Shown in pieces: positions 1-6,926 of a DNA stretch of 27,939 nucleotides. Within the stretch, counting starts at the first letter, position 1, and each line of letters begins with the position of its first letter. This stretch comes from Geothermobacter sp964441925 (GTDB lineage Bacteria; Desulfobacterota; Desulfuromonadia; Desulfuromonadales; Geothermobacteraceae). Below the pieces are notes generated by a model that was given only the letters and a program-made list of their open reading frames with translations, was not told the DNA's origin and did no database searches. The stretch is from positions 1 to 27,939 of the forward strand of contig CAYTVY010000017.1 in NCBI GenBank assembly GCA_964441925.1, written 5' to 3'. Made by a program: the position numbers and the translations under genes.

Positions 1-14
1 GGGGCGTCGGTCAT
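1..14 (-). CDS. First codons of a leftward gene, cut by the window edge
   Basis: Read on the minus strand, an ATG at position 14 is preceded by a strong ribosome-binding site (GGGAGG, near positions 23-28) with about nine bases of spacing. Only four codons (M-T-D-A) lie inside the window, so the product cannot be named. A nearer ATG at position 22 reads into a stop after three codons, which supports the start at 14. The gene would be divergent from the SYLF-domain gene that starts at 286. Confidence 0.4.
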
Positions 15-32
15 TTTTGCATTCCTCCCTCG

Positions 33-48
33 GACGGTATGGACCGTC
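33..48. repeat. Perfect 6-bp dyad near a divergent start
   Basis: GACGGT (33-38) and ACCGTC (43-48) are exact inverted copies separated by four bases. The dyad lies just upstream of the ribosome-binding site of the leftward edge gene, a position suited to an operator or a 5' UTR hairpin. No protein can be assigned to it. Confidence 0.4.
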
Positions 49-102
49 GATCGAAAATCCTCTGCATCCATTCTAGCAGCCGGTGGACGGGTTGGTTGTG
101 CC

Positions 103-157
103 CGCCTGCCGGTTTTACGCAAGTTTTACCCGGGTATATCGGCTCGTCCGGCAGGCG
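103..157. repeat. Perfect 10-bp inverted repeat enclosing a phased direct repeat
   Basis: CGCCTGCCGG (103-112) is matched exactly by its inverse CCGGCAGGCG (148-157). The 35-base interior holds two copies of GTTTTAC at 112-118 and 123-129, spaced 11 bp apart, about one helical turn. This arrangement in a divergent intergenic region suggests a regulator binding region or a long-loop hairpin. No T tract follows, so it is not a classical terminator. Confidence 0.45.
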
Positions 158-179
158 ATTGGGGCTGCGATTGGGGCTG
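156..179. repeat. 12-bp exact tandem duplication
   Basis: CGATTGGGGCTG occurs twice in a row at 156-167 and 168-179. It lies upstream of a TAGAAT hexamer (201-206) that could serve as a -10 element for the SYLF gene. No good -35 is found at the usual spacing. The duplication may be recent slippage or part of an operator. Confidence 0.5.
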
Positions 180-285
180 TCGGCCGGCCGGAGAATCGGT
201 TAGAATGGCCTGGTACATGAACCTGCATGCCCCGTTGGATCCGGGGCACTCAGGGTTTGCCAGATGTCAGGAAAGGAGTCGTCCG

Positions 286-963
286 ATGCGTAAACCGATC
301 GTACTGCTGATTGCGTTGCTGTTGCTGCCCCTGCCGGCCGTTGCCGGCGAGAAGGAATCGCAGACGATGCGTGATGCCACCGAAGTGGTGCAGGAAATCA
401 TGCAGATTCCGGAAAAAGGGATTCCACCGGCCATGCTCCGTAATGCCCGGGCCGTCGCGATCATTCCCGGCATGATCAAGGCCGGTTTCTTCGTCGGCGG
501 CAAGTACGGCCGGGGCGTGTTGGTGCTGAAGCGGAACGGCGGCTGGACGGCGCCGGTGTTTGTCCGCATGATCGGCGGCAGTCTCGGCTGGCAGATCGGA
601 GCCCAGTCGACGGATGTGGTTCTGGTGTTCATGAGCGAAAAGAGTGTCAATGATATTTTCGACGGCAAGATCACCCTCGGCGCCGATGCTGCGGTGGCGG
701 CAGGTCCCGTCGGTCGGCGGGTCGAGGGAGCGACAGATGCCAAGCTCAAGGCGGAAATCTATTCCTATTCGCGCAGTCGGGGGCTGTTTGCCGGCGTTTC
801 CCTGGAGGGAGCCGCGCTCGATATCGATCATGCCGCCGACAGTCTCTTCTACGGCCGGGAGGGAATCCTTCCCCAGGCGATCGTGAAACGCGCTGCCTCC
901 AGCCTGCCGGTGCCCGCCCGGCGGCTGCTGGACGCTCTGCGGCGGGCTGCCGCCGGCCGCTAG
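286..963 (+). CDS. Secreted SYLF-domain (Ysc84-like) lipid-binding protein
   Basis: The 225-residue product opens with a signal peptide (residues 1-22, hydrophobic run ending PAVA before GEKES). Most of the remainder is a SYLF domain: a helix with LRNARAVAIIPG near residues 48-59, the glycine-rich GGKYGRGVLV segment, GGSLGWQIGAQ, and the later alternating segment with SRSRGLFAGVSLEG. SYLF proteins bind membrane phospholipids; the bacterial secreted forms are poorly characterised. The ATG at 286 was preferred over an upstream ATG at 205 because it has AAGGAG just ahead of it and begins exactly at the signal peptide. The gene stands apart from its neighbours. Family assignment is secure; the physiological role is not known. 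Confidence 0.88.
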   Translation: MRKPIVLLIALLLLPLPAVAGEKESQTMRDATEVVQEIMQIPEKGIPPAMLRNARAVAIIPGMIKAGFFVGGKYGRGVLVLKRNGGWTAPVFVRMIGGSLGWQIGAQSTDVVLVFMSEKSVNDIFDGKITLGADAAVAAGPVGRRVEGATDAKLKAEIYSYSRSRGLFAGVSLEGAALDIDHAADSLFYGREGILPQAIVKRAASSLPVPARRLLDALRRAAAGR

Positions 964-1053
964 CCGTTTTCCGGCCGGGCGCACAGTCCGGTGCCGTGGC
1001 AACGCGCAGCCCTTGGGGGGCGGCGGGACGCTGCGACGGCCTCTTCTCTGTGT

Positions 1054-1077
1054 CAGAATGAACAGACCATGATTCTG
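1054..1077. repeat. 6-bp inverted repeat upstream of the glycine-zipper lipoprotein
   Basis: CAGAAT (1054-1059) and ATTCTG (1072-1077) are inverse copies separated by 12 bases, about 80-100 bases ahead of the lipoprotein start. It could be an operator; nothing else supports a specific regulator. Confidence 0.25.
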
Positions 1078-1124
1078 CATCCCCCGTTTTGACTGGTGAC
1101 GAACGGGCGGGTTCAGGAAAAACC

Positions 1125-1140
1125 GTGCCGTTGTCGGCAC
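1125..1140 (+). promoter_or_regulatory. Small hairpin directly ahead of a ribosome-binding site
   Basis: GTGCCG, a TTGT loop and CGGCAC form a perfect 6-bp stem that ends about four bases before the GGAGG of the lipoprotein start at 1156. A structure at this place can influence translation or mRNA stability. It may also be a chance feature of GC-rich DNA. Confidence 0.3.
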
Positions 1141-1155
1141 CGGAAGGAGGCTGCC

Positions 1156-1638
1156 ATGAGAGGCCGTGGATGGTTCAGGGGGCTGACCCCCGTCGTTCTT
1201 TTGCTCTTCGTCGTCGCCTGTGCCCCCGACATGGGGCCGAAGGAGACCGGCGGCACCATGATCGGTGCCGGGACCGGTGCTCTGCTCGGCTCCCAGATCG
1301 GTCACGGCAAGGGACGGCTGGTGGCCGTCGCCGTCGGCACCCTGGCCGGGGCGCTGATCGGTCAGGGGGTGGGCAGGACGCTCGACCAGGCCGACCGGGC
1401 GGCCATGCAGAGGACGGCCCAGCAGACCCTGGAGAAGAATCCCGCTTACCAGCCGGGTTACTGGCGCAATCCCGACAGTGGCAACGAGGGATCGATCACG
1501 CCGACCCGGACCTATCGCAAGGCCAACGGCCAGTACTGCCGCGAATACACCCAGGTGGTGATGGTGGCCGGCGAGAAGCAGCAGGCCTACGGTACCGCCT
1601 GCCGGGAGACGGATGGCAGCTGGAGAATCGTCAACTGA
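1156..1638 (+). CDS. Glycine-zipper outer-membrane lipoprotein (17 kDa surface antigen-like)
   Basis: The 160-residue protein has a lipoprotein signal with lipobox VVAC and acylated Cys at residue 22. It is followed by a glycine-zipper 2TM segment (about residues 32-75) rich in small-residue GxxxG spacing (GGTMIGAGTGALLGS, then LAGALIGQGVG). The C-terminal half has the YxPGYWRNPDSG and CREYTQ-type segments usual in the rickettsial 17 kDa antigen/RT0821 family, including paired Cys in the last 40 residues. The ATG at 1156 is chosen because it follows AAGGAGG at good distance and starts the signal peptide; a GTG at 1096 would bury the signal. It is probably an envelope structural or stress lipoprotein; exact role unknown. 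Confidence 0.85.
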   Translation: MRGRGWFRGLTPVVLLLFVVACAPDMGPKETGGTMIGAGTGALLGSQIGHGKGRLVAVAVGTLAGALIGQGVGRTLDQADRAAMQRTAQQTLEKNPAYQPGYWRNPDSGNEGSITPTRTYRKANGQYCREYTQVVMVAGEKQQAYGTACRETDGSWRIVN

Positions 1639-1688
1639 GGCATTTGGAAGTACCGGCCGCCATCAACCTTGAGTCCTTGGGGGGGCGG

Positions 1689-2048
1689 TCAATCGAGAAA
1701 GGTTCCCTTCAGGCAGGTTCTGTTGTGCTCGAGGGTGGGGTAGGTCCGGCAGATGTCGGGCTTGACCTCGTGAATACCGCAGATGGTTCTGCCGGGACCG
1801 TCTGGAACCAGGAAGGGACAACAGCTCAGCCGTTCGCCGCTGTCGGGGTCGAACCAGAGCATGCCCAGTTCGTGTACGTAGGCGAGAATGTCGTCCCGCC
1901 CCGCTTGCCGCCAGCGTCGGATGTCCCGCGGTGAGGCCTGCAGGTGCCAGCTGAAGCGGCGGCAGCAGTCGCCACAGGCCAGACAGGCCACCTCTTGCCG
2001 GCGCAGGGTCTTGCGCCGGAATTCACGATATCTTTCCTTCAGTTTCAT
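1689..2048 (-). CDS. YkgJ-family cysteine-cluster protein
   Basis: The 119-residue protein has the YkgJ/Fli B-type zinc- or iron-chelating pattern: C22-x2-C25-G-x-C28-C29, then an SCCPFL segment, an ICGIHEVKPDICRTYP segment, and a late Cys. The IYxxRPxxCRxYP-like motif is the family signature. Such proteins are thought to bind a metal or cluster, but no reaction is established. The N terminus is strongly basic with no signal peptide, so it is likely cytoplasmic. It is convergent with the glycine-zipper lipoprotein gene (50-base gap) and divergent from the transporter gene at 2245. The ribosome-binding site is weak (AGAAAAGA). Confidence 0.85.
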   Translation of the reverse strand: MKLKERYREFRRKTLRRQEVACLACGDCCRRFSWHLQASPRDIRRWRQAGRDDILAYVHELGMLWFDPDSGERLSCCPFLVPDGPGRTICGIHEVKPDICRTYPTLEHNRTCLKGTFLD

Positions 2049-2244
2049 TCGGTCTTTTCTCGTCCCATTGCGGATTGTGTCTTGCGGAATTGTCTACAGC
2101 CGGAAATGGCGAGACGGATGGCTTCCTGCCGTATGTTTATGTATCCTCTTGAAAAGAGAGCTGTTTTTTGTCTGGTGTGTTTTTTTTTGGTAATCTTGGG
2201 CCGGCACCACGGGCCTGAGCAACGAACAGGAGCGGACACAACGA

Positions 2245-4020
2245 ATGAACGGCAAAAAACTCGGATATCGGCTTTGCGACTGGCTTGGCCTGGAGAACAG
2301 CGACCTCCGGGCTTTTCTTTTCGCTGCCGGCGCCCTGTTCTTCATCGGCGCCTCCAATGTGCTTTTCAACAATTTCGCGGAAACGGTTTTTCTCAAACGG
2401 GTTGGCGTAGACTACCTGCCGACCATGATGTTGGTCAACGCCCTGCTGACCGTTTTTGTCATGGGAGTCGTCGGACGCTGGCTCGGCCGGCTGCCGGGGG
2501 AGGTCGTGCTGCGCCGGATTCTCGCTTTCAGTGCCCTGAATGCCCTGCTGGTACGGCTGCTCATTCCGCTGCAGATTCCGCTGCTCTATCCCCTGGTCTA
2601 TGTCATGAAGTCGCAGTTCGAGTTGCTGCTGACCTTTCTCTTCTGGAACCTGGCGAATCAGACCTTCTCCACCCGCCAGTCGAAACGGATCTTTCCGCTC
2701 ATGGTCTCCGGGGGGCTCGTCGGTGGCATGGGAGGAGGGTTCGTCACGCCGCTCCTTTCCGGTCTGACTTCGGTCGACAATCTTCTGTGGCTCTACCAGC
2801 TGACGATCGTTCTGGCCTTTCTGCTGGCAGGGAGGATTTCGAAACCGGTGGCGGAGGATCCGGTCGAGGCGGGAGCCGCGAAGCTGCGGCCCCGCTCTTC
2901 CTTCCGGACGAGTCTGCAGCGGGTCATGCCGGTTTTGCGCGGGTCGTCGCTGGTTCGGGGGCTGGTGCTGCTCACCCTGATTCCGAACATGATCGTGCCG
3001 ATGCTCAATTACCAGGTCAGTTTCGCCATCGACATGACTTACGCCGATGAGGCTTCGATGGCACATTTCTTCGGTCTTTACCGGGGAGCGCAGTTCACTC
3101 TGGCCCTGCTGGTCAGCCTCTTTGCCGGCAGAATCTACCGGAAATTCGGAGTGACCGGCGGTCTGCTGGTGCATCCGGCCAACTACCTTCTGGTTTTTGT
3201 CGCCTTCATGGCACAGTTTGACCTGATGACGGCCGTGTATGCGGGGATCAGCACCGGGGTTTTCCGGCGGGCGATCCAGACCCCGGCCCGGGCGGCGCTG
3301 GTCGGGCTCTTCCCCGACGAGCAGCGGGTCTTGCTGATGCCGTTTCTGCGCGGAGTCGTGGTTCGCCTGGGGGTCTTGGTCGGTGCCGCTTTCGTGCTGG
3401 TTTGTCAGTCGGGCTATCTCGTCATCTGTCAAGACCTGCTGCATCCGCGCCATCTGGCCCCGTTCGGCTTTGCTTTCGCCCTCGTCTGGGTGGGAGTCGC
3501 CCTGCGGATGAAAAAACATTATCCGGAGCTGGTACTCGAGACTCTGGGCTGGAAGGGGCAGGCGCGCGGACGATTGCAGCTGCCCGGTGACCTGCAGACG
3601 GCATTCCGGCGCGAACTGTCCCGGGGGCGGACTTTTCTTTTCCGGGCTGCCGCCATTGGTGAGCGCTACGCCGGGCCGGAGGCCGAGGAGTTGGTCGCCT
3701 GCCTGACCGAGAAGGCCTATCGGATCGGCATGTCGGTACTCGCCCGGCTGGAGCAGGAGGATTCCTCGGGTCGGCTGACGGCCATCCGTCGGGCTGTCGA
3801 GGATGGCGACGCCCGCCGTCGGGCCAATGCCATCGAGGCTCTTGAGCAGCTGCTTCCCTCGGCCCTGGCGTCGGGGCTGGCACGCTGTCTGGAGCGGACT
3901 TTGCGCGGCGGCCGCTATCGGGTCGGCCGTGTTCTCGAGGAACTGGTTGCCGAGCAGGACGGGCGGATCAGCATGTTGGCCAGGGCGCTTCTTGCACGTT
4001 CGGAGACGGCGGCTTCCTGA
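2245..4020 (+). CDS. Nucleotide translocase-like MFS-fold transporter with C-terminal helical domain
   Basis: The 591-residue protein has about twelve hydrophobic segments across residues 20-425. A short stretch has the features seen in bacterial ADP/ATP (Npt/Tlc-like) exchangers: FWNLANQTFSTRQSKRIFPL followed by a GG-rich turn (about residues 133-165). After the last membrane segment comes a roughly 150-residue soluble, Arg/Leu/Ala-rich helical tail that resembles HEAT-type repeats. Free-living bacteria carry relatives of unknown substrate, so nucleotide exchange is not assumed here. An AGGAG lies 12 bases before the ATG. The gene is monocistronic by position: divergent from the YkgJ gene and followed by a 233-base gap. 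Substrate uncertain; general MFS transporter is the fallback call. Confidence 0.65.
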   Translation: MNGKKLGYRLCDWLGLENSDLRAFLFAAGALFFIGASNVLFNNFAETVFLKRVGVDYLPTMMLVNALLTVFVMGVVGRWLGRLPGEVVLRRILAFSALNALLVRLLIPLQIPLLYPLVYVMKSQFELLLTFLFWNLANQTFSTRQSKRIFPLMVSGGLVGGMGGGFVTPLLSGLTSVDNLLWLYQLTIVLAFLLAGRISKPVAEDPVEAGAAKLRPRSSFRTSLQRVMPVLRGSSLVRGLVLLTLIPNMIVPMLNYQVSFAIDMTYADEASMAHFFGLYRGAQFTLALLVSLFAGRIYRKFGVTGGLLVHPANYLLVFVAFMAQFDLMTAVYAGISTGVFRRAIQTPARAALVGLFPDEQRVLLMPFLRGVVVRLGVLVGAAFVLVCQSGYLVICQDLLHPRHLAPFGFAFALVWVGVALRMKKHYPELVLETLGWKGQARGRLQLPGDLQTAFRRELSRGRTFLFRAAAIGERYAGPEAEELVACLTEKAYRIGMSVLARLEQEDSSGRLTAIRRAVEDGDARRRANAIEALEQLLPSALASGLARCLERTLRGGRYRVGRVLEELVAEQDGRISMLARALLARSETAAS

Positions 4021-4253
4021 GTTGTCGTCTTTGCTGTTGGATATCCGGCAGCCTGATGTAGAATATTCTTCAGCTTGGAACTCCCGGTTGGGGACGAAAA
4101 ACTTCATGAAGAGAATTAGTCGTTGCAGGACAGATGGTTAGGGTTTCAGTGTGGGGTTGGCACGGCCTGTGATAGGACCAGGGGAGCGGTTGAGGAAGAC
4201 TGTCCGGGTTAGGACGAAACGATATTGGCAAAGAGAAAGGACGACCGGACCCC
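4021..4253 (+). promoter_or_regulatory. Leader region of the metal-handling operon
   Basis: This 233-base gap must hold the main promoter of the eleven-gene operon. A possible sigma-70 pair is TTGGAT (4037-4042) and TAGAAT (4059-4064) with 16-base spacing; the -10 is good and the -35 poor. The 10-bp palindrome CTTCATGAAG lies at 4102-4111, downstream of that -10, where a repressor could block elongation. GTCCGG (4202-4207) and CCGGAC (4245-4250) could pair around the weak ribosome-binding site AAAGGA. A TTGGCAC at 4157 looks like a sigma-54 -24 box but lacks the -12 GC. Confidence 0.4.
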
Positions 4254-5108
4254 ATGAAGCGAAGCAGACTGATGGCCATCCTGATCCTGGTGGTTCTTGC
4301 CGTTGCCGCCGGTTGGTGGTTGCGGCCGGCCGGGTTCGATCCGGCAGGGGCCGCCCTGGCCGAATACCAGGTGGAAAAGCTTTCCTGCGGCTCCTGCGTG
4401 CAGAAAATCAACGAGGCTCTGGCCGATCCTGGTGTCGGTGAGGTCGAGGTCAGTCTGACCAGTGGCCGTTGCCGGGTCGTTTTCGATCCGTCGCGCATCA
4501 GCAGCGAGGCCATTGCCAAGCGCATCACTGACGCCGGCTATCCGGCCAGGTTGCGCCAGGAGCTGAGCCCGGAGGAGTACGCCGGCCTGCGCCAGGAGCG
4601 GGCCCGTCTCGGTGCCAAGTATGTCGCCAGGGTCGGTTCCCGGTTGATCTCCCGGGACGATTTCGAGCTGGCCCTGAAATTGCGCCTGGGTGACCGTGAG
4701 GGCTCTCCGGCCCTGATCGACCAGTTGCGTCGCCAGCTCTGGAACGACCTGCGGCAGCGGGAGATGCTGCTGGCTGCCGCCGACAAGAACGGCATCCTGG
4801 TGCAGGCGGGTGAAGTCGATGCCCGTCTTGAACAGTTGCGAAAGGGACATGCCAATCTGGACGAACTCATCGGGCAACGTTTCGGTGACATGGAGACCTT
4901 TCGTCGCCAGTTGCGCGAAGACATGACCATCGACCGGCTGGTCGAGCAGAAGGTGCTGGCCGGCGTGACCGATCCGGGACAGCGGCGGTTGCGGTTGCAG
5001 CAGTGGCTGAACGATCTCGTCCGGCAGACCGACGTGGTCATTTTTGATTCCCGGCTCAAGCGGGTTGTCGCCAGTGGAGGGGACTGCGGCAGCGGCTGCT
5101 GCGGCTGA
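4254..5108 (+). CDS. Membrane-anchored HMA domain fused to SurA-N-like domain with Cys-rich tail
   Basis: The 284-residue protein has an N-terminal signal anchor (about residues 5-22), a heavy-metal-associated ferredoxin-like domain (about 36-100), and a helical C-terminal half (about 120-275) resembling the N-terminal chaperone domain of SurA-type prolyl isomerases. The HMA metal site is C45-G-S-C48. No PpiC catalytic domain follows. The last nine residues end in D-C-G-S-G-C-C-G, a second likely thiol metal site. HMA domains bind soft metals such as Cu(I). The placement at the head of a copper-type efflux operon, facing the periplasm, suggests a metal-carrying chaperone; this is inference. 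The gap to the DUF2318 gene is 63 bases. Confidence 0.75.
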   Translation: MKRSRLMAILILVVLAVAAGWWLRPAGFDPAGAALAEYQVEKLSCGSCVQKINEALADPGVGEVEVSLTSGRCRVVFDPSRISSEAIAKRITDAGYPARLRQELSPEEYAGLRQERARLGAKYVARVGSRLISRDDFELALKLRLGDREGSPALIDQLRRQLWNDLRQREMLLAAADKNGILVQAGEVDARLEQLRKGHANLDELIGQRFGDMETFRRQLREDMTIDRLVEQKVLAGVTDPGQRRLRLQQWLNDLVRQTDVVIFDSRLKRVVASGGDCGSGCCG

Positions 5109-5171
5109 AACGATCCGGTAGAAAAAAGGCTGAAAAACGGCTGAAAAAACTTTGGATACAAGGAGTTCATC

Positions 5172-5690
5172 ATGTCTGAACGGCAAGCAAAGCGTGATCA
5201 GTTCGAGAAGAAGGATGCGGGCAAGAAGGCGACCGGCAAGCTGTTGCTGTCCGGCCTCGTGGTGTTGTTGGTAGGCGTTGGTGCCGGTGCCTGGCTGTTG
5301 CTGGGGAGCGGAGGTGGCGGCAGCGTGCAGACGGTTCGTGCCGGTGAAGGCGGCATCGTCCGTCTGCCCGCCAGCGACTTCGAAGATGGCCGGGCGAAGT
5401 TCTTCCAGTATCAGGGGCAGCGTGGAACGATCCGGTTTTTTGTTCTCAAGAGCCGTGACGGGGTGATCCGCGCCGCCTTTGATGCCTGTGACGTCTGCTT
5501 CCGGGAGAAGAAGGGCTACCGGCAGGAAGGAGACGCGATGATCTGCAACAACTGCGGACAGTCCTTCCCTTCCGACATGGTCAACGTGGTCAAGGGTGGG
5601 TGCAATCCCTCTCCCCTGCAGCGTGAGATCGTCGGCGGTCAGGTCCAGATCCGTGTCGCCGCCCTGGAACAGGGTGGCAAGTATTTCTGA
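5172..5690 (+). CDS. DUF2318-domain membrane-anchored protein
   Basis: The 172-residue product has a single N-terminal membrane anchor (about residues 23-45) and a DUF2318 domain outside. Its conserved cysteines are C106-D-V-C109, C125-N-N-C128 and C144 in a GGCNP turn, within the family motif D-x-C-x-x-C....G-Y. DUF2318 occurs in FtrD-like parts of iron transport systems and is often labelled Fe-S containing; the cofactor is not firmly known. AAGGAG sits seven bases before the ATG. Genes for an FtsX-like permease and an ATPase follow directly, an arrangement I recall as recurrent for this family. Likely role: redox or metal handling on the periplasmic face. Confidence 0.82.
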   Translation: MSERQAKRDQFEKKDAGKKATGKLLLSGLVVLLVGVGAGAWLLLGSGGGGSVQTVRAGEGGIVRLPASDFEDGRAKFFQYQGQRGTIRFFVLKSRDGVIRAAFDACDVCFREKKGYRQEGDAMICNNCGQSFPSDMVNVVKGGCNPSPLQREIVGGQVQIRVAALEQGGKYF

Positions 5691-5755
5691 GAGGGAGACG
5701 GTGGTCTGTCCCGTCCCCTGGAATTCTGACTCCTGAGACCCCTGAGGTATCAAGC

Positions 5756-6913
5756 ATGCGCCTGGAAACGATTACCCTCAACAATCTGCGCCGTCGCAAA
5801 GGGCGGGCGCTCTTTCTGCTGACCGGGTTGCTGATCGGCGTGGCGACGGTGGTGGCACTGCTGTCGCTGACCGAAGCCCTGGCCGATCGGGCCCGGGACG
5901 AACTGGAGCTCTTCGGAGCCAATATCCTGATTACCCCGCGCAGTGACCAGCTCGCCCTGAGCTATGGCGGCATCAATCTCGGTGGTGTCAGCCTGACCAG
6001 CCACGAGATCGACCAGCGCTCCCTGGCCGCCATCGATACCATCCCCAACCGGCGCAACGTGGCCGCCGTCGCGCCCAAGGTTCTGGGGGCGGTGGAGGTC
6101 GCGGGGCGAAGGGTTCTGTTGATGGGGGTCGACTCCGAAGTCGAGTTCGGGCTGAAAAAATGGTGGCAGCTGACGGGCAGCCGTCCCGTCGAGGCCGATC
6201 AACTGGTGCTCGGCAGCGCGGCCGCTTCCCGGCTCGGGGTGACCGTGGGCGATGAACTCGTGGTCTCGGGACGGCCTTTCCGGGTCAGCGGTGTGTTGCG
6301 GCCGACCGGTAGCCAGGATGACCAGTTGCTCATTGCCCAGCTTCCCGTGGCCCAGGAGCTGCTCGGCAAGCCGGGACAGGTTTCCCTGGTCGAGGTCGCC
6401 GCCCTGTGTGCCAACTGCCCGATCGAGGACATGGTCAGCCAGATTGCCCGTGCCCTGCCGGATGTCGAGGTCAGGGCGGTGCAGCAGGTGGTCAAGACCC
6501 GCATGCATGCCATCTCCCAGTTCAAGATCTTTGCCTGGGGAGTGGCTGCCGTGGTGATCCTGGTCGGTGCGTTGCTGGTCTTCGTCACCATGATGGGATC
6601 GGTGCGTGAACGGACCCGTGAGATCGGCATCTTTCGTGCCATCGGTTACCGGCGCAGTCATGTGTTGCGGCTGGTGCTGGTCGAGGCCGGCGTTGTCAGC
6701 GCCTTTGCCGGCCTGTTCGGATATCTGGCCGGGGTCGGTGTGACCCTCGGCGCGCTGCCGCTGCTCGGCGACGGCAAGGCGGTCTGGCATTTCGAGCCGC
6801 TGCTGGCTGCCGCGTCCCTGCTGGCAGCGGTTGTCGTCGGCCTGGTCGCCGCCCTGCATCCGGCCCTGCATGCCAGCCGGCTGGAGCCGAGCGAGGCGTT
6901 GCGGGCCCTGTAA
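5756..6913 (+). CDS. ABC transporter permease, MacB/FtsX type
   Basis: The 385-residue protein has the FtsX-family plan: TM1 (about 18-42), a large periplasmic MacB-like core (about 43-250), then three C-terminal helices (about 256-283, 303-335, 345-372). The segment RERTREIGIFRAIGYRRSHV after TM2 is the typical coupling-helix region, and ExSEALRAL-like residues end the protein. Unusual for a plain MacB-type permease, the periplasmic part carries C218-A-N-C221 followed by PIED. It pairs with the ATPase 13 bases downstream. No adaptor of its own is present, so it may act as a mechanotransmission unit rather than a drug pump. Substrate unknown; metal or metalloprotein-related by context. Confidence 0.85.
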   Translation: MRLETITLNNLRRRKGRALFLLTGLLIGVATVVALLSLTEALADRARDELELFGANILITPRSDQLALSYGGINLGGVSLTSHEIDQRSLAAIDTIPNRRNVAAVAPKVLGAVEVAGRRVLLMGVDSEVEFGLKKWWQLTGSRPVEADQLVLGSAAASRLGVTVGDELVVSGRPFRVSGVLRPTGSQDDQLLIAQLPVAQELLGKPGQVSLVEVAALCANCPIEDMVSQIARALPDVEVRAVQQVVKTRMHAISQFKIFAWGVAAVVILVGALLVFVTMMGSVRERTREIGIFRAIGYRRSHVLRLVLVEAGVVSAFAGLFGYLAGVGVTLGALPLLGDGKAVWHFEPLLAAASLLAAVVVGLVAALHPALHASRLEPSEALRAL

Positions 6914-6926
6914 AGGAGACAGATTC

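Noticed and set aside
1089..1934. 281-codon plus-strand frame spanning the glycine-zipper gene and the YkgJ gene
   Set aside because: It runs out of frame through one recognised gene and antisense through another, and its translation is Arg/Gly-rich noise.
2137..4107. 656-codon open frame on the minus strand across the transporter gene
   Set aside because: It is an antisense shadow in GC-rich DNA: low-complexity Gln/Arg/His/Pro-rich translation, no family features, and the plus-strand frame has a full transporter with membrane segments.
4157..4173. Sigma-54-like TTGGCAC in the leader of the metal operon
   Set aside because: The -24 box is good but the position that should be the nearly invariant GC of the -12 box is GA, so RpoN binding is unlikely.
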